This document shows positions 1 through 7,422 of a stretch of DNA of 25,191 nt, one piece after another. The DNA comes from JAFDVL01 sp043736395. GTDB lineage: Bacteria; Acidobacteriota; Blastocatellia; RBC074. The stretch is from the NCBI GenBank assembly GCA_043736395.1, contig JAYTCQ010000315.1:1-25191 (forward strand), given 5' to 3'. The position numbers and the translations under genes were made by a program. The notes below the pieces were generated by a model, which was not told the DNA's origin, did not search any database, and worked only from the letters and a program-made list of their open reading frames with translations. Each line of letters begins with the position of its first letter. Positions within the stretch are counted from its first letter, which is position 1.

Positions 1-982
1 ATATAATTGTCCTGGTGTAGATTCAAAATCGCGTTCGCTCATGCTACGAATGGCTGAGCGTTTGCCACAGGAATGGGAAATTGATTATGAAGACCTGGGC
101 AATGTTTATGGGCGTGAACATATTCAAAGCTGCAATGCCTGCGTTTCAACTTCAATGGCGCTATGTGTCTGGCCGTGTAATTGTTATGAAAAAGATAGCA
201 AAGGCGAGCCTGATTTAATGTGGAATCTTGATCTGTATTTGCGGCTTGATTTAGCTGATGCCTGGGCCATTATCGGGCCGGTCAATTGGTATGCTCCGAC
301 CTCAAATTTAAAACTCATGTTCGATCGTTTGGTTTGCATGAATGGTGGCAATCCGCGTGAGGAAACGATTGATCATAAGAATGCCGAAATGGCGATGAAA
401 TTGGAGCATTCACCTGAATGGGAGGAGCTGAGCATCAATCATTTGGAAGGCCGTACCGCTGGATTTTTTTGTTACGGCGATGGCGGCGGAGATGAATTAG
501 ACGCTGATGGAAGACCCCGGAAATTGGTTCATTCCAAGTATTTTGATCCAGCGCAGGAACCATTCGAGAATATGCGCGAATCCTATGCGCCACTCGTCTG
601 GCAATGCCGTTATAGCGGGATTGAAACGCCTGATGAGTTATGGCGTTACATTGAATTCGGACACGGGAAAAAATACAGCGACAACCAGGCAGAAGACATC
701 GCGGCAGAGCCAAATGTCTATCGCGAATTCGATGAATGGACTGACCGTTTTGCGAACTTTGTTGCACGCAAAGGAAAGGTTGAGCCGGGAAAATATCGAG
801 CCTATGGGTATGAGCCACCTAAGCATCTCTGGAATGATCTCAAACTAAAATGGCAAGAATTGCGAATGGGAATGGGCATTTCAACATCAGGTTCTTCACC
901 GTATCAACAGGAAGAATTACATCTTAATCAGGACGCGACGCTGAAACCAAAAAAGAGCGAAGGAGAAAAGTTACGGGAGTAA
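1..982 (+). CDS. Flavodoxin-family / NADPH-dependent FMN reductase-like protein, 5' truncated by window edge
   Basis: The reading frame is open to the left edge (first whole codon at base 2). It reads YNCPGVDSKSRSLMLRMAERL before the first ATG at base 41. The SKSRSL stretch resembles the phosphate-binding S-x-S loop of flavodoxin-like FMN reductases, so the gene very probably starts upstream and is partial here. The segment IIGPVNWYAPTSNLKLMFDRL matches the conserved strand and loop of this family (P-x-Y-W-x-x-P-S-x-x-K-x-x-x-DR), which packs on the FMN ring. A cysteine-rich stretch (CNACVSTSMALCVWPCNC) follows the position of the first flavin loop, which is somewhat unusual. The C-terminal third is hydrophilic. 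Expected role: FMN-dependent cytoplasmic oxidoreductase of unknown substrate. The sterol-desaturase-family gene follows 42 bases downstream and is probably co-transcribed. Family assignment is fairly sure; the substrate is unknown. Confidence 0.75.
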   Translation, partial: YNCPGVDSKSRSLMLRMAERLPQEWEIDYEDLGNVYGREHIQSCNACVSTSMALCVWPCNCYEKDSKGEPDLMWNLDLYLRLDLADAWAIIGPVNWYAPTSNLKLMFDRLVCMNGGNPREETIDHKNAEMAMKLEHSPEWEELSINHLEGRTAGFFCYGDGGGDELDADGRPRKLVHSKYFDPAQEPFENMRESYAPLVWQCRYSGIETPDELWRYIEFGHGKKYSDNQAEDIAAEPNVYREFDEWTDRFANFVARKGKVEPGKYRAYGYEPPKHLWNDLKLKWQELRMGMGISTSGSSPYQQEELHLNQDATLKPKKSEGEKLRE

Positions 983-1024
983 ATTTGGCTAAAAAGCAGG
1001 CAGATAAAAAAGAAGATTTCATCA

Positions 1025-1873
1025 ATGAAAAAAATTCCCGGTTGGATCAGCGCGCCATTAATTATTGGCACTTTTGGTGTCCTTTATTGGCTTGAACGAC
1101 GGCGACCTTTGCGACGTGAGACTGAACCAAAACTACAACGTAATGAACGTAATGTGGCTGTCGCCGCCATCGGAGCCGCTTGCTTACACTTCACCGAACG
1201 CCCGATTATCGCATCGCTTTGCGCGCTGGTAGAAAAACGTCAATGGGGAATTTTAAAACGAAAGAATTTACCGGCTTGGATTGAAATTTCATTGGCTGTC
1301 GTGCTAATGGATTACACGCTTTATCTGTGGCACGTTTTGACGCACAAATTGCCCTGGCTCTGGCGCTTTCACGCCGTTCATCATCTCGATTTAAATATGG
1401 ATGCCTCAACCGCGCTCCGCTTTCACTTCGCTGAGTTGATGTTGTCTATTCCGTGGCGCGCCGGACAAATAGTCTTGATTGGCGTGACACCAGGAAGCTT
1501 CTCGGTTTGGCAGAATTTCCTTTTTCTCTCCATACTTTTTCATCATTCAAATGTCAGATTACCGATGGAATTTGAGCAGCGCTTAAGTCAATTTATTGTC
1601 ACGCCTCGTATGCACGGCATTCATCATTCAATTATTAAGAGAGAAACAGATTCAAACTGGTCAAGCGGATTGACGATCTGGGATTGGTTGCATGGAACGC
1701 TTAAACAGGATATTCCGCAGGAAAAAATAATCATTGGAATACCAGATTATCGTACTCATGAAGAGGTAACATTACCTAAAATTTTGCTCTTACCCTTTAA
1801 GCAGGAAGTGAATCATCAGACGCAATCGGCTCCCCTGGCAGAAGCCCAACCGTCAGAGAAGGCGCTTTCGTGA
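1025..1873 (+). CDS. Sterol desaturase / fatty acid hydroxylase superfamily membrane protein
   Basis: This 282-residue protein carries the histidine clusters that bind the di-iron centre in the fatty acid hydroxylase superfamily: HVLTH (H103, H107), HAVHH (H116, H119, H120) and MHGIHH (H197, H200, H201), with a further FHHS near residue 178. Hydrophobic segments lie near residues 8-22, 85-105 and 140-180, fitting an integral membrane enzyme with its histidines on the cytoplasmic face. The family hydroxylates or desaturates lipids, sterols or carotenoids using O2 and an electron donor. The flavodoxin-like gene just upstream could supply reducing power, but that is inference. The ATG at 1025 follows an AAGAAGA ribosome site. 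The tail after residue 255 is low-complexity and probably disordered. The exact lipid substrate cannot be told from sequence. Confidence 0.82.
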   Translation: MKKIPGWISAPLIIGTFGVLYWLERRRPLRRETEPKLQRNERNVAVAAIGAACLHFTERPIIASLCALVEKRQWGILKRKNLPAWIEISLAVVLMDYTLYLWHVLTHKLPWLWRFHAVHHLDLNMDASTALRFHFAELMLSIPWRAGQIVLIGVTPGSFSVWQNFLFLSILFHHSNVRLPMEFEQRLSQFIVTPRMHGIHHSIIKRETDSNWSSGLTIWDWLHGTLKQDIPQEKIIIGIPDYRTHEEVTLPKILLLPFKQEVNHQTQSAPLAEAQPSEKALS

Positions 1874-1925
1874 CGGGCAGTTTCCTAACGCGTGAGATTC
1901 TGCCAAAAATTAGATGTCATTAAGA

Positions 1926-1946
1926 TTCATACATCTTCTGTATGAA
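1926..1946. promoter_or_regulatory. Inverted repeat TTCATACA-N5-TGTATGAA, candidate enhancer/operator for the SDR promoter
   Basis: Two perfect 8-bp arms (1926-1933 and 1939-1946) are separated by 5 bases. The centre lies about 90 bp upstream of the GG of the sigma-54-type promoter at 2025-2040, the distance typical of bacterial enhancer-binding activators. The same CATACA/TGTATG half-sites with 5-base spacing recur at 7314-7330 in the opposite arrangement, upstream of a second candidate sigma-54 promoter. There is no T-run, so a terminator is less likely. Its use by the regulator at 5596-7116 is inference. Confidence 0.45.
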
Positions 1947-2024
1947 TTGAAATCACAGTGTCCGCTCTAAATTCATAAATCCTTTGCGCAATAGAATTTT
2001 ACTATTTTACTGGTTTTAAATGAT

Positions 2025-2040
2025 TGGTATGGCTCTTGCT
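2025..2040 (+). promoter_or_regulatory. Sigma-54 (-24/-12) promoter upstream of the SDR gene
   Basis: TGGTATGGCTCTTGCT matches the sigma-54 consensus TGGCACG-N4-TTGCW, with the invariant GG (2026-2027) and GC (2038-2039) exactly 10 bases apart. Transcription would start near base 2051, about 98 bases upstream of the SDR start codon. A NtrC-family activator is encoded 3.5 kb downstream in the same window, and an inverted repeat suitable as its binding site lies 90 bp upstream. Confidence 0.6.
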
Positions 2041-2050
2041 CATCATCATT

Positions 2051-2112
2051 CATCAAACTGGAGGAATAGTTTGATGCTATTGCAAAAAGAGAAACAAAAA
2101 CAAGATTGGTAA
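2051..2112 (+). promoter_or_regulatory. 5' leader hairpin with loop-exposed GGAGG and a 12-codon mini-ORF
   Basis: CATCAAACT (2051-2059) and AGTTTGATG (2068-2076) form a perfect 9-bp stem with the 8-base loop GGAGGAAT. The predicted sigma-54 start site falls at the base of this stem. The loop holds a full Shine-Dalgarno sequence, and the descending arm contains ATG (2074), which opens MLLQKEKQKQDW and ends at TAA 2110-2112. That mini-ORF is in frame with the SDR, and no other stop lies between its TAA and the SDR ATG at 2149. The SDR ATG itself has no clear Shine-Dalgarno. A leader-peptide or translational-control role is possible but unproven. Confidence 0.35.
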
Positions 2113-2148
2113 CTACTAAGTATTTTTGTAAGTTATCACAAACTAAAT

Positions 2149-3243
2149 ATGAGCTTAAAAAGTACTATCATTAAGGAACTGGTTTTAAATTATTTCTTTC
2201 CCTGGCAGCGAAGAAAACGAAAAAGACAATTACAAAAAGCCGCGGTGCTGACCTTGAGTGGAGCGGCTACCTTATTGGTCGCACGTTCAGTCATTCAAAA
2301 AATTAATGAATACGATGTCAACAATAAGTCAGTTTTGATTACTGGTGGCTCGCGAGGATTAGGACTTGAATTAGCACGAGAATTTGCGCGTCAGGGTGCG
2401 CATATTACGATCTGCGCCCGCGATGCTCAAGAACTAAGCAAGGCTAGCAACATCCTGACAGACGAAGGGTATTCAGTGTTGGCTTTGACCTGTGATTTAA
2501 CCGACAGACAACAAGTTAAAAATCTTATCGCGGCTGTTAACAAACGTTTTGGTCGAGTTGATGTGCTAGTAAATAATGCCGGAATTATCAGTGTTGGGCC
2601 AGTTGAGACAATGATGGTCGAAGATTTCGAAGAGTCAATGCAAGTCAATTATTTTGCCGCGCTTTATACAATTCTGGCAGTCTTGCCCGACATGCAAGCT
2701 CGTCGCGAAGGTCATATAATCAACATCACTTCAATTGGCGGCAAGATCAGCATTCCACATCTATTACCGTATAGCGCCAGCAAATTTGCGTTGACAGGTT
2801 TATCAAAAGGATTGCATTCGGAGTTACAAAAAGACGGAATTGCAGTGACTACGGTGTACCCCGGACTTATGCGAACGGGCAGTCCGCGAAACGCTATTTT
2901 TAAGGGTCATCATCGGGCTGAATACGCGTGGTTCAGCATTGGGGATTCCCTGCCCTTTACTTCGATGAATGCAGAACGCGCCGCACGTCAAATTGTGTCA
3001 GCATGCAAGAATAAAACCGGTGAAGTGGTGCTGTCCTTCCAAGCGCAATTGGCAGATAAAGTACACGCGAATTTTCCAGAAATAACCTCGAATTTATTAG
3101 GATTTATCAATGGCTTTCTACCTGCGCCGAAAGGCAATAGTAAAAAATCGTACAGCGGACATGAAAGTGAATCTTCCTGGTCACCATCCTGGATCACGCA
3201 ATTAAATGAAGAGGCCGCAAATAGAAATAATCAAATCTCATGA
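2149..3243 (+). CDS. Short-chain dehydrogenase/reductase (SDR) with N-terminal membrane anchor
   Basis: A 364-residue classical SDR domain spans about residues 58-320. The Rossmann motif TGGSRGLG (65-72) binds NAD(P), VNNAG is present, and the catalytic triad reads Ser195, Tyr208 and Lys212 (Y-S-A-S-K). The R69 after TGGS and the basic R91 after the second strand suggest NADP preference. It is longer than the usual 250-residue SDR. The extra N-terminus has a very basic patch (QRRKRKRQ, about 20-27) followed by a hydrophobic stretch AAVLTLSGAATLLVA (about 31-45) that looks like a membrane anchor, and the last 40 residues are polar. The gene stands behind a sigma-54-type promoter and an unusual leader. 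No strong ribosome site precedes the ATG. Substrate is unknown; a lipid or carbonyl reductase is plausible given the neighbouring sterol-desaturase-family gene. Confidence 0.87.
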   Translation: MSLKSTIIKELVLNYFFPWQRRKRKRQLQKAAVLTLSGAATLLVARSVIQKINEYDVNNKSVLITGGSRGLGLELAREFARQGAHITICARDAQELSKASNILTDEGYSVLALTCDLTDRQQVKNLIAAVNKRFGRVDVLVNNAGIISVGPVETMMVEDFEESMQVNYFAALYTILAVLPDMQARREGHIINITSIGGKISIPHLLPYSASKFALTGLSKGLHSELQKDGIAVTTVYPGLMRTGSPRNAIFKGHHRAEYAWFSIGDSLPFTSMNAERAARQIVSACKNKTGEVVLSFQAQLADKVHANFPEITSNLLGFINGFLPAPKGNSKKSYSGHESESSWSPSWITQLNEEAANRNNQIS

Positions 3244-3269
3244 AAACAGAGTGCGAATAGAAGTAGGCG

Positions 3270-3337
3270 GTAGACAGTAGTTAGCACCTTCGATGAAACA
3301 GGTCATCTACAATAAATTACTACTGACTACTGTCTAC
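3270..3337. repeat. Inverted repeat (12-bp arms), possible terminator or dispersed intergenic repeat
   Basis: GTAGACAGTAGT (3270-3281) is repeated as its exact complement ACTACTGTCTAC (3326-3337), separated by 44 bases. A short ATTTTT follows the right arm, so it could work as a terminator after the SDR. The arm sequence resembles mobile intergenic repeat phrases rather than a compact GC-rich terminator. It separates the SDR from the DUF6766 gene. Confidence 0.5.
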
Positions 3338-3450
3338 ATTTTTCGAGTCACATACATTTGAAGCCGTTCGATGTGATTAATATTCGATCTTTTATCCGAG
3401 TCAAAGGCTCTGACGAATAGAACTAACCAAACACTGACTTCGGAAAATTT

Positions 3451-4116
3451 ATGAAAAAGTTTTTTCGTGATAACGGGCTTTCGATTGTGCTCTTCGTGCT
3501 TTTTTTGTTTTCGATGACTGGCCAATATTTGACGGGGTACGAGGAATATAAAGACGGACAAAAACAGCACGGACAAGCAGCTGTTGGTTACCTCGATTAT
3601 TTAGGGGAGGGGCATTTTATTGAGGCTACGTTTGAAAATTGGGAAAGCGAATTTTTGCAAATGGGAATGTACATTGTGCTGACAATTTTTCTCTTTCAAA
3701 AAGGCTCATCTGAATCGAAAGACCCGGACAAAAGTGAGCGGGTTGATCGAATTCCCCCTGAGGCTCGGCACAATCCTGAAGCGCCTTCACCTGTGCGACG
3801 TAGTGGCTGGCAACTTAAAATTTATGAAAATTCATTGAGTCTCGCATTTCTTTTGCTGTTCATTCTTTCATTCGCGCTGCACGCCTATGGCGGCGCAGAA
3901 GAATTTAGTCAGGAACAATTACAGCATGGTGGATTTCCCGTTTCGACACTCGAATTTATTCGGACTTCGCGGTTCTGGTTTGAGTCGTTTCAAAATTGGC
4001 AAAGCGAATTTCTTTCCGTCGGTTTGATGATTTTTATGTCGATTTATCTGAGGCAAAAAGGCTCGCCCGAATCCAAAGCTGTTGATGCGCCACACGATGA
4101 AACAGGGACAGCATAA
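3451..4116 (+). CDS. DUF6766 family membrane protein with internal duplication
   Basis: This 221-residue protein is made of two homologous halves (about residues 1-95 and 120-212). Each has a basic start, a first membrane helix (SIVLFVLFLFSM; LSLAFLLLFILSF), a charged periplasmic loop with a conserved glutamine/histidine-glycine motif (QHGQ; QHGG), then F-x-N-W-x-S-E-F-L and a second helix ending in QKGS-x-ESK. Four membrane helices are expected in total. The repeat pattern matches DUF6766 as I recall it. Function is unknown. The ribosome site is weak (CGGAAAA before ATG 3451). The next gene starts 32 bases after the stop, so the two are probably co-transcribed. Fusion of two copies in one chain suggests a pseudo-symmetric membrane unit, but no activity can be named. 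Confidence 0.75.
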   Translation: MKKFFRDNGLSIVLFVLFLFSMTGQYLTGYEEYKDGQKQHGQAAVGYLDYLGEGHFIEATFENWESEFLQMGMYIVLTIFLFQKGSSESKDPDKSERVDRIPPEARHNPEAPSPVRRSGWQLKIYENSLSLAFLLLFILSFALHAYGGAEEFSQEQLQHGGFPVSTLEFIRTSRFWFESFQNWQSEFLSVGLMIFMSIYLRQKGSPESKAVDAPHDETGTA

Positions 4117-4148
4117 TTTTTTTTCTTAGTGGGAGAGATGAACAAAAT

Positions 4149-4637
4149 ATGAAAAATGAACAGATCGCAACTTATTTGAACGATCATTTATCAGGCTCTG
4201 TAGTGGCACTTGAACTTCTGAAGAACCTGGAATCGTTGCATGCTGGCACGTCGCTCGAGCAACTTCTCGCTGCCCTGCGAAAAGAGATCACAGCAGATCG
4301 GCAGGAACTTGAGTCGCTGATGAGTCGGCTAAAAATTACGCAGAGCCTGACGCGCAAAGCAACGGCCTGGCTTGCAGAGAAATCCACAGAAATTAAATTG
4401 CAACTGGATGACCCGGGAAATGGAGCTTTGCGCCTATTAGAAACGTTCGAAGTTTTGTCACTGGGAATTGAAGGCAAGCGAGGCATGTGGATGGCGTTAG
4501 CGGCAGCTTCGGAAAGTGCAGCCAGCCTTCGCTCAGTTGATTATACGCGTTTAGTAACCCGTGCCGAGGAACAAAGGAAGCGCGTCGAAGTGATGCGATT
4601 AGAAACGGCAAAAAAGGCATTAGCAGATACGGAGTAA
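4149..4637 (+). CDS. Hypothetical all-helical protein, 162 aa
   Basis: I do not recognise a named family with certainty. The protein is almost wholly alpha-helical by composition, with leucine/alanine/glutamate heptad-like spacing and no cysteine, signal peptide or membrane helix. It has a conserved-looking core (LEQLLAALRKEI, RQELESLMSRL, LQLDDPGNGALRLLETFE, LGIEGKRGMWMAL). This layout resembles four-helix bundles of ferritin-like or stress proteins, but the metal-binding E-x-x-H motifs of ferritins are absent, so that comparison is only structural. The start at 4149 is backed by GGGAGAG at 4131-4137. The stop codon lies inside the left arm of a long inverted repeat. It sits between DUF6766 and the nitroreductase in a likely co-transcribed run. 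Confidence 0.7.
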   Translation: MKNEQIATYLNDHLSGSVVALELLKNLESLHAGTSLEQLLAALRKEITADRQELESLMSRLKITQSLTRKATAWLAEKSTEIKLQLDDPGNGALRLLETFEVLSLGIEGKRGMWMALAAASESAASLRSVDYTRLVTRAEEQRKRVEVMRLETAKKALADTE

Positions 4638-4719
4638 AGCAAGGAGTACAAGCCTCAACTTGGTTTTATTTCCCATCACTGTAAAACCAAGCTGAGGCTT
4701 GTACTTTATGCTTTACTCC
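4631..4719. repeat. 38-bp imperfect inverted repeat between the helical protein and nitroreductase genes
   Basis: The arms are 4631-4668 and 4682-4719, matching at 34 of 38 positions around a 13-base loop. The core of each arm reads AGTACAAGCCTCA then CTTGGTTTTA (A/G difference between). The left arm contains the stop codon TAA (4635-4637) of the upstream gene. The right arm ends 15 bases before the ribosome site of the nitroreductase. It would form a very stable RNA hairpin and may act as terminator, mRNA stabiliser or mobile palindrome. Confidence 0.75.
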
Positions 4720-4734
4720 GTGCCCAATAACTTT

Positions 4735-4749
4735 GAGAGGATTTTTATG
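4735..4749 (+). promoter_or_regulatory. Ribosome binding site fixing the nitroreductase start at ATG 4747
   Basis: GAGAGGA (4735-4741) lies 5 bases before ATG 4747. The frame is open further upstream to a TTG at 4699, but that stretch lies in the right arm of the inverted repeat and encodes no family-like residues. The start at 4747 is therefore preferred. Confidence 0.7.
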
Positions 4750-5586
4750 CAAGAACAACCCGTTAATTTACCTCAGGCGCAACCCAACGGAAGCCCTGTC
4801 AAAACTTTTGCTGCCACTGTGCTACATCGCCGCGCGACGATTCATTTCAAATCTGATACCGTACCCGAAGAATACCTTAACGCAATTCTCCGCTTGGGAG
4901 CGCAAGCGCCTTCCGGTTATAACCTGCAACCGTGGCGATTTATCGTCGTTCGCGAGGACGCAAATCGCAGCCGGTTGCAAGTGGCGGCATTTAAGCAACC
5001 CAAAATTATCGAAGCCCCAGTTGTCATTATTGCTTTTGGCATGAAGGAAGAATGGAAACGACGGGCAGAAGAAGTTTTTCAGGAAGGCGCGCGGCGAGGA
5101 GCCGGTAATCCCGCTACTGTTCAGCAATATAAAAATTCCGCGCTTGGTTTTCTTTTACATATGCCAATGAATGTTTGGGTGAATCGTCACACGATGATTG
5201 CGGTGACAACGATGATGCTCGCGGCAGAATCGTATGGCTTGGACACCGCTCCTATGGAAGGATTTGATGCGCAAGCGATTAAATCTGAATTCGCTATTCC
5301 AGACGAGGCGGAAGTTGTCGCGTTACTCGCCATCGGATATGCGCAGGAACCTGATAAGGTTTATCCAGGCCGTTTTGCGCTGAACGAAATTGTTTACAGT
5401 GAGAAATTCGGTACGCCCTGGATTGAGGCAGACGCGTCAGCGAACTTAAATAATGCAGATTCTGAATTGACAAGCATTGATGAAATGCCTGAATCAGAAA
5501 TTCCGGGTGCGCGAATTATTAATCATCCCGGCCAGGCTTCTGAAGCCGCACAGCCGAGTGAACCTGATCAATCAGGAACAGTGTAA
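4747..5586 (+). CDS. Nitroreductase family protein
   Basis: The 279-residue product is a nitroreductase-fold flavoenzyme. The N-terminal HRRATIHF has the R-R-S/T FMN-phosphate contact of the family. APSGYNLQPWRFIVV is the classic A-P-S-x-x-N-x-Q-P-W FMN-binding motif. NVWVNRHTMIAVTTMMLAAESYGLDTAPMEGFD matches the dimer-interface helix and the G-x-x-x-x-P-M-x-G-F loop. LLAIGYAQ near the end is the usual closing strand. Such proteins reduce nitro compounds, quinones or flavins with NAD(P)H as cytoplasmic dimers. The last 60 residues are a polar extension rich in Ser, Glu and Pro, not needed for the fold. It ends 9 bases from the convergent response regulator gene. The physiological substrate is unknown. 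Confidence 0.9.
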   Translation: MQEQPVNLPQAQPNGSPVKTFAATVLHRRATIHFKSDTVPEEYLNAILRLGAQAPSGYNLQPWRFIVVREDANRSRLQVAAFKQPKIIEAPVVIIAFGMKEEWKRRAEEVFQEGARRGAGNPATVQQYKNSALGFLLHMPMNVWVNRHTMIAVTTMMLAAESYGLDTAPMEGFDAQAIKSEFAIPDEAEVVALLAIGYAQEPDKVYPGRFALNEIVYSEKFGTPWIEADASANLNNADSELTSIDEMPESEIPGARIINHPGQASEAAQPSEPDQSGTV

Positions 5587-5595
5587 AACTTTTCG

Positions 5596-7116
5596 TTAAT
5601 GAGCGATCGCATCATTTTCAGTAGTCGAAGATTGATGCAGGTTATGCTTTTTAAGTAAATGATAAAGGCGCGGACGATAAACACCGAGGAGGTTCGCAGC
5701 CGCTTGTTTATTGCCGCGAGTGCGTTCCAGCGCCGCGCTCACAATGATTCCTTCCAGCTCTTCAAATAGATCCATGCGTGTTTCACCGGGTCGCGATTCA
5801 GGCATTTTGTTAATAATCATATAGATGAGTTGCTTAAACATCGGTTCTTCGTGATTAAGAATAAATGGAAGGATGGCACTGGCAGTGGTTTCGGAATTGG
5901 AAATTGCTGGAACCGGAGCTGCGAGTGATGGTAACGATTTTGCGACAGGCGCATTAAACGGCAGCACACTCGCAGCAAGAGTGTCGCCCTTACTTAAAAG
6001 GACAGCTCGTTCGATGACGTGTTGTAATTCACGCACATTTCCCGGCCAATTATATTCAAACATTTTCTCGTAAGCTTCCTGAGAAATCTTGTTGATTGGA
6101 CGCTGATATTTTTCAGCATACACCTTCAGAAAATGTTCCGCGAGGTGTTGAATATCTTCGGCGCGTTGCCGTAAAGGCGGAACAGAAATTTCAATGGTAT
6201 TAATGCGGTAATAAAGATCTTCGCGCAGTTGTCCATCACGGATCGCGGCGAGCGGATCACGATTTGTCGCTGAGATTAAGCGAAAATCCGCTTCCTGCGC
6301 TTTTTCGCTGCCTAACTGGTAATAAACTCTTTCCTGCAAGACACGCAGTAACTTGGGCTGTAATTCCAAAGGCATTTCAGCGATTTCGTCTAACATCAGG
6401 CTGCCACCATTTGCCTGACCAATTAAACCTATTTTTTCTGAAGATGCTCCGGTAAAAGCTCCGGTGGTATACCCAAAAAGTTCTGATTCAATTAATTCTT
6501 TAGGCAGTGCGGAGCAGTTAATTTTGACAAATGTTTTTTTAGCTCGCAGGCTCTTAAAATGAATTGCATTGGCAATTAATTCCTTGCCTGTCCCGGATTC
6601 ACCCAGAATCATAATATTGGCATCTGATTCAGCGACACTATCAATGATTTCATAAAGGTCCTGCATCGCTTTACTTCGACCAATAATATTAAAATAAGAA
6701 TCACGTGTTTTCAGGCGTCCACGCAAATCACTGATTTCTTCTGCCTGTCGTTTTCGTTCCAGCGCTTTTTCCAGTAAAGCCATTAACTCTTCATATTCAA
6801 TCGGTTTTTCAATGAAATGAAAAGCTCCCACCTTGATGGCTTCCACCGCTCTGGTCATTGAACTAAACCCCGTGATCATAAGAATTTCCATTGCTGGAGC
6901 AATTGCTTTCAACGCTTTAATGACGGCGATTCCATCAATGTCAGGAAGCTGCAAATCAGTGATTGCTAAATCGAAGTTCTGTTCCTCAGCTAGTCTAATT
7001 GCTTCGGTGCCTGTTGCCGCCGTAGTTACTTCATATCCTTGTTCTGTCAGATGATAACGCGTTAACTCAAGCATGGCTGGATCATCATCAATAATTAGTA
7101 CATTTATATTTTTCAT
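5596..7116 (-). CDS. Sigma-54-dependent response regulator (NtrC family: REC-AAA+-Fis HTH)
   Basis: This 506-residue enhancer-binding activator has three parts. The receiver domain (1-120) has acidic pocket D10-D12, phospho-acceptor D54, T82 and K104. The AAA+ domain (about 140-370) has Walker A GESGTGKE (172-179), the sigma-54-contacting loop GAFTGA (219-224), Walker B LMLDE (D243-E244) and the arginine-finger region around RLISATNRD. A C-terminal Fis-type helix-turn-helix (about 465-497, RGNKQAAANLLGVYRPRLYHLLKKH) binds DNA. All key residues are present, so it should be phosphorylation-controlled and able to remodel sigma-54 polymerase. A strong ribosome site GAGAGGGGAAG precedes the ATG. 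No histidine kinase lies in the window. It sits between genes preceded by sigma-54-type promoters, which makes it the obvious candidate regulator. Which sites it binds is inferred. Confidence 0.95.
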   Translation of the reverse strand: MKNINVLIIDDDPAMLELTRYHLTEQGYEVTTAATGTEAIRLAEEQNFDLAITDLQLPDIDGIAVIKALKAIAPAMEILMITGFSSMTRAVEAIKVGAFHFIEKPIEYEELMALLEKALERKRQAEEISDLRGRLKTRDSYFNIIGRSKAMQDLYEIIDSVAESDANIMILGESGTGKELIANAIHFKSLRAKKTFVKINCSALPKELIESELFGYTTGAFTGASSEKIGLIGQANGGSLMLDEIAEMPLELQPKLLRVLQERVYYQLGSEKAQEADFRLISATNRDPLAAIRDGQLREDLYYRINTIEISVPPLRQRAEDIQHLAEHFLKVYAEKYQRPINKISQEAYEKMFEYNWPGNVRELQHVIERAVLLSKGDTLAASVLPFNAPVAKSLPSLAAPVPAISNSETTASAILPFILNHEEPMFKQLIYMIINKMPESRPGETRMDLFEELEGIIVSAALERTRGNKQAAANLLGVYRPRLYHLLKKHNLHQSSTTENDAIAH

Positions 7117-7313
7117 ACTTCCCCTCTCTCGTGGTATTACTTTTTATTAAATATCAGATAAATCATTATCCTATGAGGAACTTACGTTAGTTACTATCCA
7201 TTTGGCTGATGAATTTTGTAATCACAATAAAAGTTTTACCTTAAAGCAAAACTGCGTTAATTTTACCGATATCGAAATTACAACGCTACAGTGTACTAAT
7301 TTTCACTCGATGG

Positions 7314-7330
7314 TGTATGAAATCCATACA
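7314..7330. promoter_or_regulatory. Inverted repeat TGTATG-N5-CATACA, candidate activator site
   Basis: Perfect 6-bp arms flank the spacer AAATC. The site lies about 100 bp upstream of the candidate sigma-54 promoter at 7423-7438 and about 200 bp upstream of the regulator gene on the other strand. It uses the same half-sites as 1926-1946, in inverted order. Autoregulation and activation from one site are possible; both are inference. Confidence 0.4.
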
Positions 7331-7422
7331 AAGTACTAACTCTCAACTTTCTATCAGCAATCTTCGAGCCACATAAATTCGATGAATCTGTCCTGTTGAT
7401 AGCTTTTCCAGTATTTATTGAA

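Noticed and set aside
3451..4116. DUF6766 protein as a permease or holin
   Set aside because: Only four helices with charged loops and no transport or lysis motif were visible; function is left open.
4699..4746. Earlier TTG start for the nitroreductase
   Set aside because: The extension lies in the right arm of an inverted repeat, has no ribosome site and no family-like sequence; ATG 4747 has GAGAGGA in place.
7254..7267. Minus-strand GG-N10-GC site toward the response regulator gene
   Set aside because: Its -12 part is CGC instead of TTGC and the -24 part is poor, so it is probably a chance match in AT-rich DNA.
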